Source: Diacronema lutheri
Taxonomy: Eukaryota; Haptophyta; Pavlovophyceae; Pavlovales; Pavlovaceae
Direction: 5' to 3'
NCBI GenBank assembly: GCA_019448385.1
Contig: JAGTXO010000003.1
Span: 1,116,001 to 1,180,000, forward strand
Length of the DNA stretch: 64,000 bases
Both the position numbers and the translations under genes were made by a program. A model generated the notes under the pieces. That model was not told where the DNA came from, ran no database searches, and saw only the letters and a list, made by a program, of their open reading frames with translations. This document shows, piece after piece, positions 39,185 through 48,241 of this stretch; within the stretch, counting starts at the first letter, position 1, and each line of letters opens with the position of its first letter.

Positions 39185-40114
39185 TCAGCGCTTCTTCGGG
39201 CGCGAGCGCACGTCGTTTGGGTTCTTGCGCCCGACGCCGGCGATCGGCTCTCGGCCGGCGCCGCGCCCCTTGGTCTGCTTGCCCGCGCGCCCAAAGTGCG
39301 CGTCGAAGTCGTAGCCCGAGTCGAAGACGTCGCTGCCCTGCGTGCGCGCGCCGCCATTGCGCACATGCTTCCAGCGCGCCTCGGCGAGCGCGTCCTCGGC
39401 AGTGATCAGGTTGCCCGCGTTGCGCCCCTGCTTGGGCGCGGCCATCGAGAAGACGGTCCCGCGCGTCGAGAGGATCTTGGTCTGCACGTGCGGCGGGATC
39501 GGCAGCACGCGCTCGCGCCCGTCCTTGTCGACGACGAGCGCGACGCGCACGAGTGTCTGGTTGCCGCAGTGGGAGCAAAATTGGCGGCTCACGTCGTGCG
39601 CGGTGCGGAAGCAGCCGGAGCACTGCACGCCCCACTGCTTGACCGAGCGCATGAGCATGCCCTGCGCCGAGAGCAGCTTCATCCCCATCCGCATCACCAC
39701 ATTCTGCATCGCAAAGTCTGTCGTCATGCAGCAGACGTCCGTGCTCGCGTCCGGAGCGTGCGCAAACCTCGAGTTGGAGTCGCGTGCCTGCGCGCTGCGC
39801 ACGTTCTCTGGCGTAATCCATGGCAGATCATCGTCCTCCGGGTGCGCGCCCGAGCCAGCATGTCGCGCGCTCTCCGCCCGTCCACGCTCCGCGCCGCCAT
39901 CGTCGTCGCTCTGCGCGCGCTCGCTCGGTTCGCCGTCGCCGGCGGCCGTCGCCCAGCCGGGCAGGCGCATCCAGCGGGAGGCGGGCGGCGCGGGCGACAT
40001 TGGGGCGGGCGCGTGCGTAGCGCTCAGACGCACGACGAGCGCCCGCGCTCCGCGCGCGACCAGGCGGAGCTGCACGGCTCGCGCGGGCGCGCCACCGTCG
40101 CTGCCGCCGCCGTC

Positions 40115-40146
<32 letters not shown>

Positions 40147-40714
40147 CGCCGTCGCCGCCGCCGCAGCTGCCGCCGCCGTCGCCGTCGTCGTCGTCGCGCG
40201 CAGCGTCTTCGAGCGCGGCACGCACGACCGCCTCCGCGTCCGCAGCGGCGGCGGCATCGTACGGCGCACCGAGCGGCGCCCGCTCGAGCACGGCCGTCGC
40301 GGGCGCGGCGCATGCAGCGGCCGGCACGGGCGCGCTCGCGGGCGCGCCCCACGGCGCGCCTGGCGGCGGCGCCTCGCGCGGGCGCGAGACGATCTGCGCC
40401 GGGTCGAGCCGGAGGTGCGTCGCGCCGTTGCACTCCTTCTCAAGCATCCACGTGAGCGCGAGCACCTTGAGGTCGACCGCCGAGAGCGCCGCATAGTCGC
40501 CCGTCTTGCGCGCGAACGCGGACACGCGCGCGATCGCCTCGGCGGACGGTTCTTTGACGCCAATCTCGACGAGGGAGAGCTGGAGGCCGGAGCGCGCCTG
40601 GCGGTCACGGATCTCGCCCAGCACCTCAGGCACCGTCACGTACGCGTCCGCCGCGATCGACTCGAGTCGCGTCCCTTTGATCAGCGGGCCCGCGTCGAGC
40701 ACGAGGTACCGCAT
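39185..40714 (-). CDS. NOB1: NOB1, endonuclease for 18S rRNA 3' end
   Basis: 509 residues, single exon. The N-terminal PIN domain starts YLVLDAGPLIKG with the metal-binding Asp7, then YVTVPEVLGEIRD, FARKTGDYAALSAVDLKVLA with further acidic residues. After a long acidic and Gly-rich insert (about 180-310) comes the NOB1 block ending NVVMRMGMKLLS, the zinc ribbon CSGCF...CSHCG, and the conserved GRNAGNLITAEDALAE tail. NOB1 makes the D-site cut that completes 18S rRNA within pre-40S particles. The insert is larger than in yeast or human. The start lies 48 bp from the divergent cyclophilin gene. Confidence 0.95.
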
Positions 40715-40762
40715 CCTGCAGTGGGCGGCTCGTGGCCCGCGCCCACGCGACGCGTGTGCACG

Positions 40763-42798
40763 ATGGAGAGCCTCGCGCAGAAGTACGACCGCTTCGCCAA
40801 GGTGGACGAGGGCGCGGCGGTGCGCGAGTCGGAGGCGGTGCGCGCGTCGGAGAGCGCAGTGAAGCTCAAGGAGCGCGAGGCCTGGCGACAGCAGCAGGCG
40901 CTCGCCTCCGACGTGCGTGCGCGCTGGTCGCGCGGCGAGCTGTCGGACGGTGAGTACGCGCGGCTCGCGCGCGAGGCGGGCGTGAGCGCGCGCGAGGTGC
41001 TCGCCGAGCTCAAGGAGCGCGTGGCGCAGCGCAGATCGACGATCGACACCGCGGCGGTCAGCCGCGGCGACGTGGCCGCCGTCTCGCACGCTGCGGGCGT
41101 GCGCGACGGCGCAGCGGCGCTCGATGCCGCCGACGCCGCGGCGCTCGCGCGCGCAGAGGAGCGCAAGGCGGTGGCGACGGCGCTGCTACAGCGCGCGCAC
41201 CACGCAGAGGCGCTCGAGGGCCTCAACGCCGCCCTCCGCGAGCTCGCCACGCTCGCCGAGCCCGCTGCGTCGTCCGCGCGCGCGCGCAACGTGCGGGCCG
41301 CGTGCCTCGGCAACTCAGCGCTCGCCCACCTCGCGCTCGGCGCGTGGGCGGCGGCGGAGGCGGCGTGCGACGGCGTGCTCGCGCTCGACGCGCGCAATGT
41401 GAAGGCGCTCATGCGCCGCGCTGCCGCGCGCAAGTCGCTCGGCCGTCTTGACGGCGCGCGCGCCGACCTTGACGCGGCGCGCGCGCTCGAGCCGGCCAAC
41501 AGCGCGATCAGCGCGCAGCGGCGCGAGCTTGACGCGGCGCTCGCCGCTGCGGCTGCGGCGGCGGCGCCGGCGGCGGCGGGCGCGCCGACCGTCTCGCCCT
41601 CACCGCTCGCCCGCTCGTACTGCTACCTTGACGTGCGCGTCGACGGCGCGGCTGCCGGCCGCATCGTGCTGCAGCTCTTTGACGAAATCTGCCCGCTCAC
41701 GTGCGCAAACTTTTACGCGCTGTGCAAGGGGTGGCGCGCGCGGCGCGACGATGGGGCGGACGGCGCGGCCGAGCTGTGCTATCGTGGCAGCCCGATCCAC
41801 CGCGTCGCCAAGGGTCTCGCGATCCAGGGCGGCGACATCGTGTCGGAGAACGGCGCTGGTGCTGTGTCCATCTACGGCGCCACATTCGCCGACGAGACGT
41901 TCGCCGTGCCGCACGCGCGGCCGGGCGTGCTCTCAATGGCCAACATGGGCGAGCCGCACACGAACGGCTGCCAGTTCTTCATCACGACCAACGCCGCGCC
42001 GCACCTCGACCGCAAGCACGTCGCCTTCGGGCGCGTGTTGCGCGGGATGGCGCTCGTGCACCGCGTTGAGAACCTGCCGACGCTCGCGGGCGCGGAGGCG
42101 CCCGCGGTCGACGTGCGCATCGCCGACTGCGGCGTGCTCGAGGCCGCGTCCGTCTCGCTCGACGCCGCCGACGACGATGCCGTCGCGAGCTACGGCGCCG
42201 ACGCGCTCGTCGTCGCCGCCGCGCGCGGCGACGCGCGGATGGTCGCCGCCCTCGTGCAGGCGGGCGCGGAGCGCGACGCGCGCGTCGCGGTGCCGGTGGC
42301 GTTTGGCGGTGATGAGAGCGTCGAGGGGCTGGCCGCGGCGGCTGCGCGCGCGGCCGAGCACGGGCGCAGCGCCGAGCGCACCGCGCTGCACGTCGCGGCG
42401 GCGAACGGACACGCACCGGTTGTGCGCGGCCTGCTCGACGCCGGCGCCGACGCGGACGCCTTCGATTCGACGGGCGCGTGCGCGCTGCACTTGGCGGTGC
42501 GCGACGGCCGCTCGGCGGCGTGCGTGCGTGCGCTGCTCGACGCGCGCGCCGACGTGGGCGCGCTGACCTCGAGCGGCGCGACGGCGGCGCACCTCGCCGC
42601 CGAGGCGGGCGACGTGCCGTGTCTGCGCGCGCTGCTCGCCGGCGGCGCGGACGCGGCCGCGGCGGCGCGCGCGGCGGTCGCCGCGCTCTCGGGCGCGGCG
42701 ACAGACGGCGCGCCGCCCGAGCTCGATGGTGTCACCCCAGTGCCGTCTGCCGCCCCTGGCTCGGCCGCGTTTGATCCGGCGGCCCTCGGCGCCGACGG

Positions 42799-42833
<35 letters not shown>

Positions 42834-44004
42834 GCGCGGATCGCAGCGCGGCCGAGTCCGCCGCGCTTGCGGCGGGGATCGGCGGCTTGACGCCGCTGCA
42901 CGTCGCGGCGGCGGGCGACCGCGCGGAATGTGTCGCGCTGCTCCTCGCGCACGGTGCGCGCGCGCTTGCCCTCGCCGGCGGCGAGTTGAGCGCCGTACAC
43001 ATCGCCGCCGCGCGCGGCGCGCTCGGCGCGCTCGACGCGCTCCTCGGCGCTGGCGCGCACGCGCCGGCCGAGGGCGAGCGCGGCGTGCCAGACGAGGCAT
43101 CCGTCGCGTTGGCCAACGCGCCAGGCGGCGCGAGCGGCAAGCGGCCCGTCCACTCGGCCGCCGAGCACGGCGCGTCCGACGCGCTGGAGCTGCTCGCGCG
43201 CCGCGGCGCGGACGTGCGCGCGGTCGATGCGCGCGGCTCGAGCGCACTGCACTGGGCGGCGCTCGGCGGGCACGTGGGCTGCGTGCAGCGGCTGCTCGAG
43301 CTCGACGCGGCGGTCGATGCGCCCACCGCGCGCGGCGCTACTGCGCTGCACGTGGGCAGCGAGCATGGCAAGGCGCACGTCGTGCGCGCGCTGCTCGCCG
43401 CGGGCGCTTCGGCCAACGCGGCGGCGAAGAGCGCCGTCGCGCCGCTCCACGCCGCCGCAAAGTCGGGTGCGGCCCCGCGCCCTCGCGCGGCGCGCCGCCG
43501 CCGGGCGCAGCCGGGCCAGGATGGGGGATGGGGGGGGGGGGGGAGGATTTAGAGCGCTTCTGAGCGTGGCGCATACCGTCCCTCGCGCCGCCGCGGCACC
43601 GCGCGCGCGGCTTCGCGCCCCACGCCCGACTCCTGCCATTCGCATGTGCATGCACGCCCTCCCCCCCAAACCCATCGCGCGCAGGTTCGGCTGAGTGCGT
43701 TCAGCTGCTGCTTGACGCAGGCGCCGAGCCCGACGCTCAAATGGACGTGCAGGTGGACACGGCAGGCCATCGCACGAGCAACCGCAAGCGCGCGGTACAC
43801 GTGGCCGCCGAGGATGGCCACGCGGCCGTGCTTCGCGTGCTGATCGGCGCCAAGGCAGACGTGAATGCGCTCGCGATGATCCAGTCTGACGAGTCGACCA
43901 GCTTCACGTCGGCGCTCTTCGCGGCGAGGAGGGGCAAGCACGCCGAGGCGGTCGCCGTTCTTGAGGCCGCGGGCGCGGCTGACGTGTCGCGCGTCGAAAT
44001 GTAG
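40763..44004 (+). CDS. TPR-cyclophilin-ankyrin repeat fusion protein
   Basis: Exons 40763-43466 and 43685-44004, 1,007 residues. The intron (43467-43684, GTGCGG...CAG) contains a G14 run; splicing joins two halves of one ankyrin repeat (HAAAKSG to SAECVQLLLDAGAEPDAQ). Residues about 130-265 form TPR-like helices (ALLQRAHHAEALEGL and onward). About 290-455 is a cyclophilin domain: YLDVRVDGAAAGRIVLQLF, HRVAKGLAIQGGDI with the active-site Arg, ANMGEPHTNGCQFFITT and HVAFGRV, where the usual Trp position is His. From 475 to the end are about ten ankyrin repeats (TALHVAAANGH, SALHWAALGGH). It is a likely proline isomerase/chaperone adaptor. Confidence 0.88.
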
Positions 44005-44099
44005 GGTGCTTGACATGGAAATCATGCGACCCATGCTGCCACGCATGCTGCGCACTTGGTGCCTGCCAACACTGCTGCCCTCGCCTGCGGCTGCTGCGA

Positions 44100-44112
44100 T
44101 CAGTCAGCGTCA

Positions 44113-44165
<53 letters not shown>

Positions 44166-45539
44166 ATTGTCATCATTGTCGTCATCGTTGTCGTCGCCAG
44201 GGCCACCATCGTCCTGGCCGTCGTCATCGCCCTGCTCACCGTCGCCCGAGGAATCGTCGCCAGGGCCATCGTCGTCCTGGCCGTCGTCACCGCCCTGCTC
44301 GCCGTCGCCTGGGGAGTCGTCCCCAGGGCCATCGTCGTCCTGGCCGTCGTCATCGCCCTGCTCGTCGTCGCCTGGGGAATCGTCGCCAGGGCCATCGTCG
44401 TCCTGGCCGTCGTCACCGCCCTGCTCGCCGTCGCCCGGGGAGTCGTCCCCAGGGCCATCGTCGTCCTGGCCGTCGTCATCGCCCTGCTCGTCGTCGCCTG
44501 GGGAATCGTCCCCAGGGCCATCGTCGTCCTGGCCGTCGTCACCGCCCTGCTCGCCGTCGCCCGGAGAGTCGTCCCCAGGGCCATCGTCGTCCTGGCCGTC
44601 GTCGCCATCCGCCGATGGCACGACCGAGATGTGGTACAGCGACTCGGTGTCGACGATGCTTGGAAGGATGGCGGTTGCGGCTGGAAGGCGCGCGAGAGCG
44701 CTCGGGCTGGCGGACGTGTGCAGCGTGTGCTCGCCCGGCGCGAATTGGAGGAGGAGGAAGACGCCTGCTGTGCCCGAGCCGTTGCGATTCAGCCCGGACG
44801 GGACGCGCGCTGCACTGTCGGCCCGCTCGACGCGCCAGTCGAAGCCCCCGCGCGGCGCCTGGTCAAATCCCGCCGCAACGTCGAGCACCTCCTGGCCGTT
44901 GATTGTCGCTTCGTACATGGCCGCCGTCGTGTCGTTGGCGAGGGAGCTGTTGGTCGTGTCGCTGTACTTTGCGCCGCGCAGGATGAGCGCCTGAGACGCC
45001 CGGACGCGGCAGACAGCCGCCGTCGACCTGGGCGCTGACTTTGCGCACCCGTCCTCGGGCGGCGAGGCAACCACACTGAACAGCGGATGGAACACAAAGG
45101 TGCCGCTTGGGATCGTGCAGCTGCGCCGCGGCGCGGTTGAATTTGTCCCGTCCTTGGACGCATTGGCGGGCTCGTCGCCAGCGGGCGCGACGACAAACGG
45201 GAGGAACCAGACGTTGCCCGATTGCAACGCGCTGCAGTTGAATTTGGTCGAGGCCTGATCGTGGATGCCGCTGCTGTTGGCGCTCTGCGCGACCCACTGC
45301 CAGTATTCGACTGCGAGCGCCGAGTACGAGCGGCCCGTGCGCGCCTGGGCGTCCTCGCGCTCAACGAGCTCAAACGCTGAGCCCGCGTCCGACGTGTTGG
45401 GCGATGACGCCAAGGCCAAATCTACCGCGTTGGGCAGCGGCGTCACGGGTAGCGCCGTTGCGCTCGCGAGGACGGCGAGCAGCGCGCTCGCGCCGACGGA
45501 GATGCGCATGAGACGGACGGACTCGGAGATGGCCGTCAT
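44100..45539 (-). CDS. Secreted Asp-rich repeat protein
   Basis: 479 residues. A signal peptide is visible after the second Met: MRISVGASALLAVLASATA. The next 300 residues form an unrecognised globular region with several N-x-S/T sites and few cysteines. The C-terminus is an extreme acidic repeat domain: 21-residue units DGPGDDSPGDGEQGGDDGQ(DD) repeated about six times, alternating GEQGG and DEQGD versions, then a poly-Asp tail coded by GAC/GAT runs. Such domains bind calcium at high capacity, so a role in scales, mineral or extracellular matrix is possible but not shown. Predicted secreted. It is divergent from the membrane protease, with 112 bp between starts. Confidence 0.75.
44195..44600 (-). 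repeat. 63-bp coding tandem repeat with 126-bp higher-order period
   Basis: About six 63-bp units encode the Asp/Gly/Gln-rich 21-mer. Units alternate between two versions, so adjacent units differ more than units two apart, which gives a 126-bp super-repeat. It is followed toward 44112 by a GTC-type trinucleotide run coding poly-Asp on the minus strand. Confidence 0.85.
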
Positions 45540-45592
45540 TTTCCTGCTTCTGTCTTGTTGATTGCCGTTGGACGCGAAAGTCGGAAGGTCGA

Positions 45593-45630
45593 ATATCCCA
45601 CAAAGTGGTTGCATATCCCACAAGTGGTTA
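45593..45630. promoter_or_regulatory. Tandem palindromic site between divergent genes
   Basis: ATATCCCACAAAGTGGTTGC (45593-45612) is followed at once by a 1-base-shorter copy, ATATCCCACAAGTGGTTAC-like (45613-45630). Each contains CCAC-(2-3 nt)-GTGG, a small palindrome. The pair lies in the 112-bp gap between the Asp-rich protein and the protease, 22 bp before the protease ATG. It looks like a duplicated binding site. Confidence 0.55.
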
Positions 45631-45651
45631 CAAACGCGCCCGCCGACCGAC

Positions 45652-48096
45652 ATGGTACGCACGCGCGCGGCGACGCTGCTCGCCATGGTTGGCGCGTGCG
45701 GCGCGCGCGAGCACCGCCGACTCGTCGTCGGCGGCGAGCAGATCACGATGCTTCAATACCCGTCGCTCGTTTCGCTGCGCAACACGCGCGCGGTCGGCGA
45801 GTCGTGCTTCCACCACCTCGCGTGCCGGCTCGGCCACTACTGCTCGACGGCCAACGCCTGCGCGGCGTGCGCCGGCTGCACCGCGAACGCTGCGCTGCTC
45901 GGCACGTGCTTCACGTGCGGGTACTCGGCCTCGACGTCGACCGACTCTGCCTCGCGCCGGTCGGCGCTCGTCGCGCCGGCACCGGCGAGCTGCAGCGTGC
46001 ACTCATCGTGCACCCTCGGCAGCTACTGCGCGTCGAGCGGCAGCTGCGAGCTCTGCGCGGCGAGCGGGCGCGTGCTCAACCGAAATCAGCCGTTCACCGC
46101 GAGCGAGCGGTGCGCCGCGCGCGCCGACAGCGTCGACGCCAGCTGCGCGTCGTGCGAGGCGGGGCTGCCGATCGACGGCGGCGACAGCGGCGTGGCGGCG
46201 AGCGCGGTGCTCAATGAGGCGAAGCAGCTCTCGCACAGCTGTGGCGGCTCGCTCATCGCCGAGAACTGGGTGCTCACGGCCGCGCACTGCGTCGTGGACC
46301 AGTCGACGGGCATCCTGCTCGACCCGCGCCGCATCGTCGCGTCGCTCTTTGAGCACGACCTGTCGGTCGTGCCGAGCAACGAGCATGACTGCGCGCGGAT
46401 GGTCGCGCTCACGGAGATCCTCGTGCCAGAAGCGTACGCAATTGGCGCCAACAAGCAGAATGACATCGCGCTCCTGCGGCTCGCGAGCCCGCCCGCGAAT
46501 GCCGCGTGCCGCGGGCACGCCGCGCGGATCGACCCGGGCGATCTCGCCGCGATCGACCTTGACCGCACGAGCGGAGGCACGGTCGTCACGGTGGTCGGCT
46601 GGGGCGGCACGATCGGCCAGTCGGAGGAGGCGGCCACTGATTCGGCGTCGCAGGCATCGACGTCGACGCCGTCGATCGCGCGCGCCGCCGCCGTGCCCGT
46701 GTACGACCTGGCCGCGTGCGCCGCGGAGTACACCGACATTGCGCCATCGCAGTTCTGCGTGCGCCGCTCGACGCTCGGCGGCGCGGATGCGTGCCAGGGC
46801 GACTCGGGCGGGCCCGCGTTCGCGCCGCGCGGCGCCGGTCTGAGCGGCGCAGCGGGCACCGCCGAGTCGCAGGGCGCGCTCGTCGGGATCGTCTCGTTTG
46901 GGCGCGGGTGCGGCTCGACGGAGCCGGGCGTGTACACGCGCGTCGCGGCCTTTACCGCGTGGCTCCAAGCCGCATGCGATGGCTGTCTCACGTTCGCCGC
47001 GGCTATGCCGTCGCCGCCGCCGCCGCCGCGCGCGCCGCCGCCGTCGCCGTCGCCGAGCCCGCCACCCGCACCGCCGCGCGCGCTGCAGGCCGCCGGGCCG
47101 ATCATTGCGATCGTCGCGCTCGCGCTGCAGCTCGGCGCGTGCGCGCTCGCTGCCGTGCTTTACGGGCGGCGGCGCGCGCGCGCTCTGCGCGCCGCGCGCG
47201 GCACCGAGCTTGGCGCCGACGGCGAGAGGGGCGAGGCGGCGCCCTTTGCGTTCGGCGCGCTCGGCCTCGGCTTCGGCACGCCCGCCGCAACGCCGCGCCG
47301 CTCGCCCGCGCCGCGTCGCTCGCTCCCGCCCAACTGGGTGCCGCCGGCCGAGCCGCGCGACGCGCCGCTCGACGTCGCCGACCTGTACGGCGAACGTCTC
47401 GACGAGCTACAGCCCGCGGTGGCGCGCACGGCGTCGCGCCCCTCGCGCCAGCTGCGTTCGTCGCGCCCCTCGTTGCTCGCCGCGGGAAGCGCGAGCAGCG
47501 GCCACGCCACCGCCGTGGCCCTTGAGGACGACGATGATCTCGAGGACGCGATGACCGAGCACGCGCTCGCATCGCTGCACGACGCGCGCGTGCGCCGCGC
47601 GTCCGCGCCGCGCGCGAGCCGGCAGCGCTCGGACAGCGCGCCGCGCGCCGCGCGCCAACGCTCCGAACCAAGCGTGTCGTCGTCTTCGCGCTACGGCCGC
47701 ACGCAGCGCCCGTCGCAGCCGAGCGGCGCGCGGCGCGAGCCGAGTGGCGGCAACAGCGTCGGCTCGGCCGGCGGCTCGCGCGCCGACAGCCGCGGCGCGT
47801 CGATCGCCGGCTCGCGCAAGGGCTCCGGCGCGACTGAGGCGCACGTCGACGCGGCGCTCGCCGCGCGCGCATTCGCGGGCACGCAGCAGCCGTCGCCGGC
47901 GTCGCCGCCACCACCGGTGCCGGCGCGGAGGACGTCGTCGGGGCGATCGACGTCCGCGCGCCGGCGGCTCGAGGCGGAGGTTGACCAGCTTGACGAACCG
48001 CAGCTCACTGCGCCCGCTTTCACCCGCCATGCTGCTAGTGGCGGTGTCGATGGAGAAAGCGGCGCAGGAGCGCAGGACGTCGCGCACGACGCGTGA
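45652..48096 (+). CDS. Membrane-anchored trypsin-like (S1) serine protease with Cys-rich insert
   Basis: 814 residues. The N-terminus is mildly hydrophobic, then HRRLVVGGEQ, a trypsin-type activation site. Between the activation site and the catalytic His lies a Cys-rich insert of about 120 residues made of two related modules (CRLGHYCSTANACAACAGC, and SCTLGSYCASSGSCELC). The protease core follows: CGGSLIAENWVLTAAHCV (His), NKQNDIALLRL (Asp), CQGDSGGPAF (Ser), and an ESQGALVGIVSFGRGC block. Next are a Pro/Ser linker, one transmembrane helix (PIIAIVALALQLGACALAAVL) and a long basic/Ser-rich cytoplasmic tail. The complete triad suggests activity at the cell surface or in the secretory route. 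Confidence 0.85.
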   Translation: MVRTRAATLLAMVGACGAREHRRLVVGGEQITMLQYPSLVSLRNTRAVGESCFHHLACRLGHYCSTANACAACAGCTANAALLGTCFTCGYSASTSTDSASRRSALVAPAPASCSVHSSCTLGSYCASSGSCELCAASGRVLNRNQPFTASERCAARADSVDASCASCEAGLPIDGGDSGVAASAVLNEAKQLSHSCGGSLIAENWVLTAAHCVVDQSTGILLDPRRIVASLFEHDLSVVPSNEHDCARMVALTEILVPEAYAIGANKQNDIALLRLASPPANAACRGHAARIDPGDLAAIDLDRTSGGTVVTVVGWGGTIGQSEEAATDSASQASTSTPSIARAAAVPVYDLAACAAEYTDIAPSQFCVRRSTLGGADACQGDSGGPAFAPRGAGLSGAAGTAESQGALVGIVSFGRGCGSTEPGVYTRVAAFTAWLQAACDGCLTFAAAMPSPPPPPRAPPPSPSPSPPPAPPRALQAAGPIIAIVALALQLGACALAAVLYGRRRARALRAARGTELGADGERGEAAPFAFGALGLGFGTPAATPRRSPAPRRSLPPNWVPPAEPRDAPLDVADLYGERLDELQPAVARTASRPSRQLRSSRPSLLAAGSASSGHATAVALEDDDDLEDAMTEHALASLHDARVRRASAPRASRQRSDSAPRAARQRSEPSVSSSSRYGRTQRPSQPSGARREPSGGNSVGSAGGSRADSRGASIAGSRKGSGATEAHVDAALAARAFAGTQQPSPASPPPPVPARRTSSGRSTSARRRLEAEVDQLDEPQLTAPAFTRHAASGGVDGESGAGAQDVAHDA

Positions 48097-48241
48097 CGGC
48101 GCGGGCGCGTGGCACGCGGATGGCGCGTGCAAAAGAGCTAGACTGCTTTCTGCTTTTCTTTTTCACATACGTATATATTAAAAGTGCGCCGCGTGGCGGC
48201 GCGCGCGTGCATGCGCGAGCGCGAGCGGGCCCTGGCCCCGG

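Noticed and set aside
44100-44600. + strand ORFs with poly-Val/Ser repeats
   Set aside because: They are the antisense of the Asp-rich repeat gene, whose frame has a signal peptide and glycosylation sites.
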